A stretch of DNA of 64,000 bases from contig NZ_LQIK01000029.1 in assembly GCF_001499855.1 (NCBI RefSeq), positions 248,001 through 312,000 of the forward strand, written 5' to 3'. Under the pieces are notes generated by a model, which saw only the letters and a list, made by a program, of their open reading frames with translations, did no database searches and was not told where the DNA came from. Each line of letters starts with the position of its first letter. Position 1 is the first letter of the stretch. The DNA is from Mycobacterium sp. GA-0227b. Lineage in GTDB: Bacteria; Actinomycetota; Actinomycetes; Mycobacteriales; Mycobacteriaceae. This document shows positions 41,589 to 50,340 of the stretch, piece by piece. The position numbers and the translations under genes are program-made.

Positions 41589-42386
41589 ATGGATCTCGGG
41601 CTGAAGGACGCCACGGCCGTCGTGGTCGGCGGCGGGCGCGGGATGGGTTTCGCGACCGCGCGTTGCCTGGCCGAAGACGGTGCCCGGGTGGCGGTCGTCG
41701 GCCGCACACCGGACGTCCTCGACGACGCGGCCACAGCCCTCGCCGAACTCGGCAGCCCCGACGCGGTGGCGCTGACCGCCGACACCACCGACATCGACCA
41801 GGTTCAGCGGGTCTTCGATGAGGTCGGGAAGCGCTGGGACGGCGGGCTCAACATCCTCATCAACGCCGTTGGACCCGACGCCGTCGGCACCTTCGAGGAT
41901 CTGACCGACGAGCAGTGGCGAAACGCGTTCGACGGCGGAGTGATGGGAATGGTGCACTGCGTGCGTTCGGCGCTTCCGTTGCTGCGCACCGCGGATTGGG
42001 CGCGCATCGTCAACTTCTCCGCGCATTCGACACAACGGCAGAGCGTGATCCTGCCCGCTTACACCGCGGCCAAAGCGGCGCTGACCAGTGTTTCGAAAAA
42101 CCTGTCGTTGTTGCTGGCCAAGGACGAGATCCTGGTCAACGTGGTCTCACCGGGCAGCATCGCATCGGAAGCATTGATCGGCTGGGCCGAATCCGTCGGT
42201 GTCGACGGCAACGATCCGTACGCGTTGATGGCCGCCATCGGCGAGCACTTCGGCCACCCTGCTCACCTGCCGCGGGCCGGCTTACCGCACGAAATCGCGC
42301 CCGTCGTCGCGTTTCTCGCGTCTCGGCGCAACTCGTACATGACGGGGGCCAACGTCAACGTCGACGGCGGCTCAGACTTCACCTGA
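41589..42386 (+). CDS. short-chain dehydrogenase/reductase
   Basis: The 265-residue SDR has 'VVGGGRGMGFATARCL' for NAD(P) binding and 'YTAAK' as active-site Tyr and Lys. Counting back 13 residues from that Tyr gives Ala rather than the usual Ser; a Ser lies one residue earlier ('NFSAHSTQ'), so the catalytic Ser may be shifted or lost. The C-terminal 'SRRNSYMTGANVNVDGGSDF' is a normal SDR ending. It is followed by a DapA-like lyase gene 16 bases downstream. It probably oxidises a hydroxy intermediate, with substrate unknown. Confidence 0.87.
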   Translation: MDLGLKDATAVVVGGGRGMGFATARCLAEDGARVAVVGRTPDVLDDAATALAELGSPDAVALTADTTDIDQVQRVFDEVGKRWDGGLNILINAVGPDAVGTFEDLTDEQWRNAFDGGVMGMVHCVRSALPLLRTADWARIVNFSAHSTQRQSVILPAYTAAKAALTSVSKNLSLLLAKDEILVNVVSPGSIASEALIGWAESVGVDGNDPYALMAAIGEHFGHPAHLPRAGLPHEIAPVVAFLASRRNSYMTGANVNVDGGSDFT

Positions 42387-42402
42387 GACTGAGGAGATCA
42401 TC

Positions 42403-43410
42403 GTGGCGACGGCGAAAGACGCTCGAGAGTGGGCCCGCACTCATCTGCGGGGTATCGGCGACTCGCTGTACACGCCCTTCTGCGGTGTCGACGGCGACGA
42501 CATCGACTGGGACGCGTATCGGGCGCTGGTGCGGCACTGCGTCGGCGTTCTGAATCACCCGCTGCTGTGGTGCACGAGCGGCATCGCCGAATTCTGGGCC
42601 CTGACGATCGACGAGCGAAAACGATTGCTGGAGATCGCAATCGAAGAGGGCCGGGCCGCCAATCCCGACGTTGTCGTTCAGGCGTGCACGGCCGCGACGG
42701 CGGCCAAGGACTGCCTCGAGCTGACGCGTCATGCACAGGAGGTCGGCGCCGACATCGTCTACATCCAGACCCCGATGATGGAAGCGCACGGCGGAGTCGG
42801 CGTGCTGCGCTTTTTCCGATACATCGCCGACCGCACCGACATCGCGCTCGGAATGTTCAACTCGCCGTCGTCGGGTTACGTGTTGACACCGGCCGAAAGC
42901 GCCGAAATCTTCCACGAGATTCCGGCTGTCTGCGCGACGAAGGAAGGTGCGTTCCGCCCGGCCGCCAGCCGGATGCTGCACGAGTTGGCGCCCGGACTTG
43001 CGGTGTGGGAGTGCGACAAGACCGTGTACCGCGCCGGGTGGCTGCGCGACGGCGTCGTCTGCCCCGCGCAACTCGGCACCGCCGGGTACCTGTTCGAGAC
43101 CGCTGCGCACCGGCCGTTCTCGGAGTACTGGGAACTCATCCTGGCCGACAAGCTCGTCGAGGCCATGGACCATGCGCGGGAATCGGGGCTGGACCAGTTC
43201 GACCTCGACATGGGGTCGTGGTTCACCTGCTATCCGGGTCGGCCGGACTACTTCACACATTGGGGCGGCGCGTTCAAGTACGCGGCATCGGTGCTCGGAC
43301 TGCCCATCGGCGCGTATCCGCACTCGCGGCCGCCGCAGGCGGGGCTGCCCGCCGAGGCCAGAGCCCAGATCGACGCTGCATATCGGCGGTTCGGGCTGGT
43401 CGGCAGCTGA
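42403..43410 (+). CDS. dihydrodipicolinate synthase (DapA)-family lyase
   Basis: The 335-residue protein is a class I aldolase TIM barrel of the DHDPS/N-acetylneuraminate lyase family. 'MFNSPSSGYVL' stands for the usual YNxPxxT strand, and the Lys in 'AVCATKEGAF' is the expected Schiff-base residue. An extra C-terminal region of about 50 residues contains 'MGSWFTCYPGRPDYFTHWGG'. The usual active-site Tyr of the YNxP motif is replaced by Phe, so the reaction may differ from DapA. It starts at GTG 42403 after GAGGAG. In a catabolic operon it is probably a retro-aldol or hydratase-aldolase enzyme releasing pyruvate. Confidence 0.82.
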   Translation: MATAKDAREWARTHLRGIGDSLYTPFCGVDGDDIDWDAYRALVRHCVGVLNHPLLWCTSGIAEFWALTIDERKRLLEIAIEEGRAANPDVVVQACTAATAAKDCLELTRHAQEVGADIVYIQTPMMEAHGGVGVLRFFRYIADRTDIALGMFNSPSSGYVLTPAESAEIFHEIPAVCATKEGAFRPAASRMLHELAPGLAVWECDKTVYRAGWLRDGVVCPAQLGTAGYLFETAAHRPFSEYWELILADKLVEAMDHARESGLDQFDLDMGSWFTCYPGRPDYFTHWGGAFKYAASVLGLPIGAYPHSRPPQAGLPAEARAQIDAAYRRFGLVGS

Positions 43411-43434
43411 GTTCCCGACGGTTGCGGAAGGCAC

Positions 43435-43453
43435 TACCGATAGGTGTACAGTA
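43435..43453. promoter_or_regulatory. shared 19-bp operator, copy C (TACCGATAGGTGTACAGTA)
   Basis: This copy has the frame TACnGnnAG...TACAGTA of copies A and B. It sits 42 bases before the start of the eight-gene crotonase-amidohydrolase-ligase-FadE operon, so that operon is placed in the same regulon. Confidence 0.65.
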
Positions 43454-43495
43454 TGAGCATTCACAAGCCTCGGACCGCCGGAGGAGGACTGCCGG

Positions 43496-44350
43496 GTGAG
43501 CGCTCCTGACCACGTCGCCGAACCGGTCATCACCCCGGTGCGCTACGAGGTGCGTAACACCGGCGTCGCGCTGATCACGCTCAATCGGCCGGACCGGATG
43601 AACGGATGGGGCGGCGGGCTCGCCACCATGTTCTACGAGCGACTGGACTGTGCCGAGGCGGACCCCACCGTGCGGGCGATCGTGGTCACCGGCAGCGGTC
43701 GCGCATTCTGTGCCGGCGCGGACATGGGGGATCTGACCACGATCAGCGCCGCCACCGTCGAAGGCGCCGCCGACGCCGACGTCGGGAAGCTGGTCGGCGC
43801 GCGCCATCCACACTTCGTGATGAGCATGCGCAAACCCGTCGTCGCCGCGATCAACGGAGCCTGCGCGGGAATGGGTTTGACGCTGGCGCTGATGTGCGAC
43901 GTGCGCTTCGCGGCCGACGGCGCCAAGTTCACGACCTCGTTCGCGCGACGTGGGCTGATCGCCGAATACGGGATCTCCTGGATCCTGCCGCGGATCGTGG
44001 GCACCGGGGTGGCGATGGACCTGCTGCTGTCCGGCCGGATGTTCTTCGCCGACGAGGCCGCACGGCTCGGCGTGGTCAACGAGGTGCTGGCGCCGGACGA
44101 GTTGCTATCCCGCGCGATCGGCTATGCCGAGGACATCGCCGCCAACTGTGCGCCCAGTTCGCTGGCGGTGATCAAGCAACAGGTGTACGCAGACACCATG
44201 CGCAGTGTCTTCGAAGCCAGCGACCATGCCGAGAAGCTGATGCACGAATCGATGACGCGGCCCGACTTCCTCGAGGGCATCACGAGCTTCTTCGAGAAGC
44301 GCCCACCGAACTTTCCGCCGTTGACACCGCAGCAGGAGGACACCCCATGA
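43496..44350 (+). CDS. enoyl-CoA hydratase/isomerase family protein
   Basis: The 284-residue crotonase-fold protein starts at GTG 43496. 'LITLNRPDRMNGWGGG' and 'FCAGADMGDLTT' are typical. The first Glu position reads 'GMGLT'. A later Glu occurs in 'RGLIAEYGISWILPR', the position used by some isomerases and by 2-enoyl hydratase variants. 'FFEKRPPNFPPL' is a normal crotonase ending. It heads an eight-gene operon running to 51845 with overlaps at most junctions, and its promoter carries copy C of the shared operator. Confidence 0.88.
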   Translation: MSAPDHVAEPVITPVRYEVRNTGVALITLNRPDRMNGWGGGLATMFYERLDCAEADPTVRAIVVTGSGRAFCAGADMGDLTTISAATVEGAADADVGKLVGARHPHFVMSMRKPVVAAINGACAGMGLTLALMCDVRFAADGAKFTTSFARRGLIAEYGISWILPRIVGTGVAMDLLLSGRMFFADEAARLGVVNEVLAPDELLSRAIGYAEDIAANCAPSSLAVIKQQVYADTMRSVFEASDHAEKLMHESMTRPDFLEGITSFFEKRPPNFPPLTPQQEDTP

Positions 44351-45567
44351 CTTCCCCGAAACCGCTGGACTACATGGCCATCGACGTCGACAACCACTAC
44401 TACGAACCGGTCGACTCGTTCACGAGGCACCTGCCCAAGGAGTTCAAACGCCGTGGCGTGCAAATGCTCACCGACGGCAAGCGCACTTTCGCGGTGATCG
44501 GCGAGCGGGTCAACCACTTCATCCCGAACCCGACGTTCGACCCGATCATCGAACCCGGGTGCCTGGACCTGCTGTTCCGCGGCGAGATTCCCGACGGCGT
44601 CGACCCGGCATCGCTGATGAAGGTCGACCGGTTGGCCGACCACCCCGAGTACCAGAACCGCGACGCCCGGGTGAAGACCCTCGACAAGCAGAACCTCGAG
44701 ACGGTGTTCATGCTGCCGACGTTCGCGTGCGGCGTCGAGGAGGCGCTCAAGCACGACATCGAGGCGACGATGGCGTCGGTGCACGCATTCAACCTGTGGC
44801 TGGACGAGGATTGGGGCTTCGACCGGCCCGACCACCGGTTCATCTCGGCGCCGATCATCTCGCTGGCCGACCCCGACAAGGCGGTCGAGGAGGTCGAGTT
44901 CGTCCTGGGTCGCGGCGCCAAGACGGTGTGCGTGCGGCCCGCGCCCGTGCCGGGCGTGGTGAAACCGCGGTCGCTGGGCGATCCGCTGCACGATCCGGTC
45001 TGGGCGCGCCTCGCCGAAGCCGGCGTGCCGGTGATCTTCCACCTGTCCGACAGCGGGTACCTCGCGATTGCGGCGCTGTGGGGCGGCAAGTCGACGTTTG
45101 AGGGCTTCGGCAAGAAGGATCCGCTCGACCAGGTCCTGCTCGACGACCGCGCCATCCACGACTCGATGGCCTCGATGATCGTGCACCAGGTGTTCACCCG
45201 GCACCCCAAGCTGAAGGTGGCCAGCATCGAGAACGGTTCCTACTTCGTCTACCGGCTGATCAAGCGGCTGAAGAAGGCGGCCAACACGGCGCCGTACCAC
45301 TTCAAGGAGGACCCGGTCGAGCAGTTGCGCAACAACGTCTGGATCGCGCCGTACTACGAGGACGACGTCAAACTGCTGGCCGAGACCATCGGCGTGGACA
45401 AGATCCTGTTCGGCTCGGACTGGCCGCACGGCGAAGGCCTGGCCGACCCGATGGCGTTCACCGCCGACATCCCGCAGTTCCCCGAGTTCAGTGCCGAAGA
45501 CACCCGGAAGGTGATGCGCGACAACGCTCTCGAGCTGCTCGGTGCGAGCGTGCGGGTCGGCGCCTAG
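44347..45567 (+). CDS. amidohydrolase-2 family protein
   Basis: The 406-residue metal-dependent hydrolase begins at ATG 44347, overlapping the crotonase stop; the longer frame from 43606 is a shadow. 'AIDVDNHYYEP' replaces the usual HxH motif at the N-terminus. 'VIFHLSDSGY' holds the barrel His, and 'FGSDWPHGEGL' supplies the conserved Asp. The family includes decarboxylases and C-C or C-N hydrolases. Its genes stand beside a second member (47182-48039) and CoA-ester enzymes, which suggests ring opening or decarboxylation within the pathway. Its substrate is unknown. Confidence 0.87.
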   Translation: MTSPKPLDYMAIDVDNHYYEPVDSFTRHLPKEFKRRGVQMLTDGKRTFAVIGERVNHFIPNPTFDPIIEPGCLDLLFRGEIPDGVDPASLMKVDRLADHPEYQNRDARVKTLDKQNLETVFMLPTFACGVEEALKHDIEATMASVHAFNLWLDEDWGFDRPDHRFISAPIISLADPDKAVEEVEFVLGRGAKTVCVRPAPVPGVVKPRSLGDPLHDPVWARLAEAGVPVIFHLSDSGYLAIAALWGGKSTFEGFGKKDPLDQVLLDDRAIHDSMASMIVHQVFTRHPKLKVASIENGSYFVYRLIKRLKKAANTAPYHFKEDPVEQLRNNVWIAPYYEDDVKLLAETIGVDKILFGSDWPHGEGLADPMAFTADIPQFPEFSAEDTRKVMRDNALELLGASVRVGA

Positions 45568-45568
45568 C

Positions 45569-47185
45569 ATGCCCGAGTGGACCATCGGGGCGGTCCTCGA
45601 CGCGATCGCTCAGGCGGTGCCCGATCGGCTGATGACGGTATGCGGGGCCCGCCGCAGCACGTTCGGCGAGTCGGCCGAGCGCACCCGTCGGCTCGCCAAC
45701 TACCTTGCCGGGCAAGGGTTCGGCGCGCACCGCGAACGCGCCGAACTGCAGAACTGGGAGTGCGGGCAGGACCGCGTCGCGCTGCTCATGCACAACGACC
45801 TGTACCCCGACATGGTGATCGGATGCCTGAAGGCGCGCACCGTCCCGGTCAACGTGAACTACAACTACACGCCCCGCGAGGTCACCGAACTCCTCGACTA
45901 CCTGCGCCCCCGCGCCGTCATCTATCATCGGTCCTTCGGACCCAAGTTCGCCGACGTGCTTCCACCCGCCAGCGCCGACCTGATGATCTCGGTCGATGAC
46001 GACATTTCGGCTCCGCAGCTGCCGGGTGCCATCGCCTTGGAAGATGCGCTGGCGCACGGCGATACCGACCACCACATCATGCCCTCGCCCGACGACGTGA
46101 TGATGGTGTGCACCGGCGGCACCACCGGCCGGCCCAAGGGCGTGATGTGGCGCCAGAGCGATACCTATGTGATCTCGATGAACGGGGCCGACCACGACTC
46201 CGTCGACGAGATTCACGCCAAGGTCGCACACGGCGGACAACCGTGGTTCGCGGTGTCGCCGCTGATGCATGCCGCGGGAATGTGGACGGCGTTCGCCGCG
46301 CTGCTCAACGGACTGCCGGTGATCCTCTATGACCGGACGAGATTCGACCCGCGCGCGGTACTGGAAACCGCACAACGGGAGAAGGTCGGCCTGATGACGA
46401 TGGTCGGGGATGCCTACGCCGCACCGCTGGTCGACGAGTTGCGCCGCGGCTCCTATGACCTGTCGTCGTTGTTCGCGATCGGCACCGGGGGAGCGGCGAC
46501 CAACCCGAAACACCAACGCGCGCTGCTGGATCTGCTGCCGCAGATCACCTTGATCAACGGGTACGGATCCTCCGAAACCGGCAACGTCGGGTTCGGCCGC
46601 AGCCAGCGCGGCGAGGAGAAGGACACCTTCGAATTGCGTGACGGTGCACTGGTGCTGTCCGAGGACTACCGACGCTTCGTGGCGCCCGGCGAAGACGAGG
46701 TGGGCTTCGTCGCCCGCGGCGGGCGCATTCCGCTGGGCTACTTCGACGACGAAGCAGCGACACGACAGACGTTCCCGGTGGTCGACGGACGGCGTGTGGT
46801 GATCTCCGGTGACCGCGGATCGCTGTCGGCCGACGGCACGCTGCGGTTGTTCGGCCGCGACTCGCTGATCGTCAACACCGGGGGTGAGAAGGTTTTCGTC
46901 GAGGAGGTCGAGGAAGTGCTACGCGCCCACCCAGGCATCGCCGACGCGCTGGTGGTGGGCCGGCCGAGCGAGCGGTGGGGTCAGGAAGTCGTGGCACTTG
47001 TCGCCCTGCGGGACGGCGCGCATGCCACCCACGAAGCACTGCGCACACATTGCACGTCGAGCCTCGCACGCTTCAAGGCACCGAAGGAGTTCATCTTTGT
47101 CGATCACGTTCGTCGCCTCGGCAACGGCAAGCCCGATTACCGCTGGGCTAAAAGCACTGCGACACAACAGGTGTCGCTGACATGA
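45569..47185 (+). CDS. AMP-dependent acyl-CoA synthetase (FadD type)
   Basis: The 538-residue ligase starts at ATG 45569, one base after the amidohydrolase stop. The phosphate loop 'VCTGGTTGRPKGVMWRQ', 'NYNYTPREVTELLDYLRP' and the C-terminal Lys in 'RLGNGKPDYRW' are intact. The GGTTGRPKGVMWRQ form recalls mycobacterial FadD enzymes that activate bulky or steroid-like acids, although that is only a resemblance. It overlaps the next amidohydrolase gene (ATGA). It should supply the CoA ester processed by the FadE pair downstream. Confidence 0.9.
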   Translation: MPEWTIGAVLDAIAQAVPDRLMTVCGARRSTFGESAERTRRLANYLAGQGFGAHRERAELQNWECGQDRVALLMHNDLYPDMVIGCLKARTVPVNVNYNYTPREVTELLDYLRPRAVIYHRSFGPKFADVLPPASADLMISVDDDISAPQLPGAIALEDALAHGDTDHHIMPSPDDVMMVCTGGTTGRPKGVMWRQSDTYVISMNGADHDSVDEIHAKVAHGGQPWFAVSPLMHAAGMWTAFAALLNGLPVILYDRTRFDPRAVLETAQREKVGLMTMVGDAYAAPLVDELRRGSYDLSSLFAIGTGGAATNPKHQRALLDLLPQITLINGYGSSETGNVGFGRSQRGEEKDTFELRDGALVLSEDYRRFVAPGEDEVGFVARGGRIPLGYFDDEAATRQTFPVVDGRRVVISGDRGSLSADGTLRLFGRDSLIVNTGGEKVFVEEVEEVLRAHPGIADALVVGRPSERWGQEVVALVALRDGAHATHEALRTHCTSSLARFKAPKEFIFVDHVRRLGNGKPDYRWAKSTATQQVSLT

Positions 47186-48039
47186 GCGCCCAAGCCTCCC
47201 CGAAGGCCAATCGGACCATCGACTGCCTGGTCAACGTCCACTTCGGCGAGACCGAGCAGCAGCCGACGTGGATGCTCAAGGTCCGCGACGACTATTTCAA
47301 GGGTCCGCAGTCGATGTTCGCCCCCGTCGACCTGAGCGAATTGCTCGACGAGATGGACGAACAGGGCGTCGTCAAGGCGATCCTGATGGACAGCATCGCC
47401 AAACCCTCGACCACCGCGCGCAAGTTCGTTGATGCCAGGCCGGACAGGTTCGCGCTGGCGATGGGCGGTGTCAACCTGTTGCGGCCCATCCCGTCGCTGC
47501 GGGAGCTGGCAGCCGTCGTGAAGGACCTGCCGGTGGCGTATACGGCCGTGGGGCCGAGCTTCTGGGGCGACGGTCAGTATCCGCCCAGCGACGCCGTGTA
47601 CTACCCGCTCTACACCAAGTGCGCCGAACTCGGATTGCCGCTGTGCGTCAACACCGGTCTGCCGGGACCGCCGATTCCGGGCGAGGTGCAGAACCCGATC
47701 CACCTCGACCGGGTTTGCGTGCGGTTCCCCGAACTCAAGCTGTGCATGATCCACGGTGCCGATCCGTGGTGGGACGTCGCGATCCGGTTGCTGATCAAGT
47801 ATCAGAATCTTCGCCTGATGACATCGGCGTGGTCGCCGAAGCGGTTGCCCGACAGCCTGCTTCACTACATGCGCACCCGAGGACCGAACAAGGTGATCTA
47901 TGCGTCGGACTGGCCGGTGCTCAAGATGCGCCGTGTCGTTCCCGAGGCAATCGCCCTCGACCTGCCGACCGAGGTGCTGAACAACTACCTGTACAACAAC
48001 GCGCAGGAATTCTTCTTCGGCGCCGACAAGGAGCAGTGA
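47182..48039 (+). CDS. amidohydrolase-2 family protein (short form)
   Basis: The 285-residue TIM-barrel hydrolase is shorter than its two relatives in the window. 'CLVNVHFGETE' stands where the N-terminal metal motif would be and keeps only one His. 'CMIHGADPWWDVAIRLL' and 'VIYASDWPVLKMRR' are clear family motifs with the barrel His and the conserved Asp. Partial loss of the HxH metal site suggests altered metal use, as in 2-pyrone-4,6-dicarboxylate lactonase-like or decarboxylase relatives. The start overlaps the FadD stop, and the stop overlaps the FadE start (TGATG). Confidence 0.84.
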   Translation: MSAQASPKANRTIDCLVNVHFGETEQQPTWMLKVRDDYFKGPQSMFAPVDLSELLDEMDEQGVVKAILMDSIAKPSTTARKFVDARPDRFALAMGGVNLLRPIPSLRELAAVVKDLPVAYTAVGPSFWGDGQYPPSDAVYYPLYTKCAELGLPLCVNTGLPGPPIPGEVQNPIHLDRVCVRFPELKLCMIHGADPWWDVAIRLLIKYQNLRLMTSAWSPKRLPDSLLHYMRTRGPNKVIYASDWPVLKMRRVVPEAIALDLPTEVLNNYLYNNAQEFFFGADKEQ

Positions 48040-49094
48040 TGGACCGTTACGAACTGCGCAGGCTCGATTACAGCCTGTCCGAGGACCACCAGGCGCTGCA
48101 GGCGGCGTACAAGGACTTCTTCAAAACCCACTGTTCGATCGAAACCGTCCGCGCCGCAGAGGCATCCGGCTTCGACAAGAGCCTGTGGGAACGTCTGTGC
48201 ACGATGGGCGCGACCACGATGGCGCTGCCCGAAGCTCTGGGCGGCGACGGAGCGGCACTGGTCGACCTGACGTTGGTGGCCGAGGAGATCGGCCGGTCGC
48301 TGGCCCCGGTGCCGTGGATCGACCACGTCTGCGCCGCGCGTCTGCTCGGCGGACTGGGCGCCGTCGATCCCGATATCGTCAGCGGCAAGCAGATCGTCGG
48401 CCTCGACCCGCAACAGGACAGCGCACCCGGGATGCGACTGCTGCCGAGTGCAGCGGTCGCCGACCATCTCATCGTCCGCGACGGCCCCGGTCTTCAAGAC
48501 ATCGTCAAGCTGACCTTCGCCACCCGGCCCGTCAAGGTGGACAACATCGGCCGGTTGCCGATGGCCTGGATCGATCCGTCGGCCGCCGACAGCCGGACAG
48601 TCCTGGCGAGCGGGGCCGATGCGGTGGCGGAATACCAACGAGCACTGGATGAATGGCGCGTCCTGACCGCCGCGGCGCTGGTCGGCCTCGTCGAGGAGAC
48701 GATGACCATCGCCGCCGAGTTCGCCAAGACCCGCTACACCCTTGGTGTACCGATCTCGACATTGCAGGCGATCTCGCATCCGCTGGCCAATATCGCGATC
48801 ACCGTCCAGGGCGGGCGCAACCTGGCGCGCCGCGCGGCGTGGTTCCTCGACAACGAGCCCGACGAGCGGCCCGAATTGGCGCCGTCGGCATTCGTGTTCA
48901 TGGCCGAAGAGGCGTCCAAAGCCGCCACGATGGCCGTGCATGTCCAGGGCGGGCTCGGGGTTTCGGCCGAGGCCGCCGCCAGTGCATACCTGTTGCGCGC
49001 CAGGGGATGGGCGCTGGCCGGAGGAGACCCCGCCGCCAGTGCCAAGTACATCGCCGACATCGTCGCGGCGCGGGAGAGCGGTGAGGCCGAGTAA
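48039..49094 (+). CDS. acyl-CoA dehydrogenase (FadE), small-subunit type
   Basis: The 351-residue protein starts at ATG 48039, overlapping the preceding stop; the frame from 47619 is a shadow. It has the N-terminal helical domain, 'FAKTRYTLGVPISTLQAISHPL' and 'VHVQGGLGVSAEAAAS', but a reduced middle domain and no terminal 'YEGT' motif. This matches the shorter, non-catalytic or FAD-poor subunit of heteromeric FadE enzymes. The next gene, starting at once, encodes the larger partner. It is the fifth gene of the operon controlled from 43.4 kb. Confidence 0.87.
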   Translation: MDRYELRRLDYSLSEDHQALQAAYKDFFKTHCSIETVRAAEASGFDKSLWERLCTMGATTMALPEALGGDGAALVDLTLVAEEIGRSLAPVPWIDHVCAARLLGGLGAVDPDIVSGKQIVGLDPQQDSAPGMRLLPSAAVADHLIVRDGPGLQDIVKLTFATRPVKVDNIGRLPMAWIDPSAADSRTVLASGADAVAEYQRALDEWRVLTAAALVGLVEETMTIAAEFAKTRYTLGVPISTLQAISHPLANIAITVQGGRNLARRAAWFLDNEPDERPELAPSAFVFMAEEASKAATMAVHVQGGLGVSAEAAASAYLLRARGWALAGGDPAASAKYIADIVAARESGEAE

Positions 49095-50294
49095 ATGGAT
49101 TTCTCACGGGTCGAACTCTCCGACGAAGACCGGGTGTTCCAGGACGAGGCGCGCGCGTTCCTGCGCGAGATCGTCACCGAGGACGTCCTGCGCCGCGATC
49201 GTGAGACCGGCGACAACTTCGACGAAGGCGTCCACCTGGCGCTCGGTAAGGCCGGTTACCTCGCGCGCGAATGGAAGCCGGAATCCGAAGGCGGATTCAA
49301 CCGGGTGCGGCGTCGGATCTGGGAACTGGAGAAGCGCCGCGCGCACGCGCCGTGGGTGACGTTCGGCACCACCGCGATGATCGCGCGGTCGGTGGACAAG
49401 TTCGGCTCCCCGGAACTCAAGGCCGAGGTGATGCCGCGGGTGTACACCGGCGAAGTACGGCTCTGCCTGGGCTACACCGAACCCGAAGGCGGGTCCGACG
49501 TTGCGACCTGCAAGACCAGGGCGGTGCGGGAAGCCGATGGATCGAGCTGGGTCATCAACGGCTCGAAGATGTTCACCACCGGTGCGCACAACTGCCAGTA
49601 CGTCTTCTTGATCACCAACACCGATCCCGATGCACCGAAGCACAAGAGCCTCACCATGTTCCTGGTACCGCTCGATTCGCCGGGCATCGAGATTCAGGGC
49701 ATCCGCACCGTCGACGGCGATCGGACGAACATCGTCTACTACAGCGATGTCCGTGTGGACGACAAGTATCGCCTCGGTGAGGTGAACGACGGCTGGACGG
49801 TGGTGCGTGAACCGCTCAACGTCGAGCACGGCGCGGTCGAAGCGGCGGCCGACGGTCTTCAGGACGTCTCGATCATGATGCATCAGGCCAACACCATGGC
49901 CGCCGCGGTCGACAAGGCCGCGGCGAAGGTCACTGAGCCAGACCCCAACGGCCGCAGGTTGATCGACGACGGTTCGGTGGCGTACCGGTTGGGACGCAGC
50001 GTCGCCCGCATGGAGGCGGCGTTCTCGGCCACCAGCATCTTCGGTCGGGTGGCGCTGGCGCAGACGATGCGGGACATCTCGCCGGATCTGATGGACATCC
50101 TCGGCACCGCGTCGTCGCTGCCGCTGGGCGCCGACGGTGCCGCCGACGACGGCGCCGCGGAGTACGTGTATCGCTTCGCGCCGCTGGTCGGCATCTACGG
50201 TGGCACGCTGGAGGTGTTCCGCAACATGATCGCCCAATACGCGCTGGGTCTCGGCAAGCCGGCATACGCCCCCGTCGCCAAGAAAGCGTCCTAG
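49095..50294 (+). CDS. acyl-CoA dehydrogenase (FadE), large-subunit type
   Basis: The 399-residue flavoenzyme follows the small-subunit gene without a gap. 'YTEPEGGSDVATCKTRAV' and 'WVINGSKMFTTGAHNCQYVF' line the flavin site. The C-terminal motif is 'YGGTLEVFRNMIAQYALGL', with Gly where single-type enzymes have Glu. This is the third such large/small pair in the window and the closest in layout to the mycobacterial side-chain dehydrogenases. It likely desaturates a bulky acyl-CoA made by the FadD at 45569. The stretch to the next gene is 46 bases. Confidence 0.89.
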   Translation: MDFSRVELSDEDRVFQDEARAFLREIVTEDVLRRDRETGDNFDEGVHLALGKAGYLAREWKPESEGGFNRVRRRIWELEKRRAHAPWVTFGTTAMIARSVDKFGSPELKAEVMPRVYTGEVRLCLGYTEPEGGSDVATCKTRAVREADGSSWVINGSKMFTTGAHNCQYVFLITNTDPDAPKHKSLTMFLVPLDSPGIEIQGIRTVDGDRTNIVYYSDVRVDDKYRLGEVNDGWTVVREPLNVEHGAVEAAADGLQDVSIMMHQANTMAAAVDKAAAKVTEPDPNGRRLIDDGSVAYRLGRSVARMEAAFSATSIFGRVALAQTMRDISPDLMDILGTASSLPLGADGAADDGAAEYVYRFAPLVGIYGGTLEVFRNMIAQYALGLGKPAYAPVAKKAS

Positions 50295-50340
50295 ACTTCT
50301 GCGCGAGCCTGCGAGCCGCCCCGCTCGTGACCCACGGAAG

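Noticed and set aside
44122..46516. Long minus-strand frames opposite the amidohydrolase and FadD genes
   Set aside because: Their products are rich in Arg, His and Val with no domain pattern. They arise from high G+C codon bias of the plus-strand genes.
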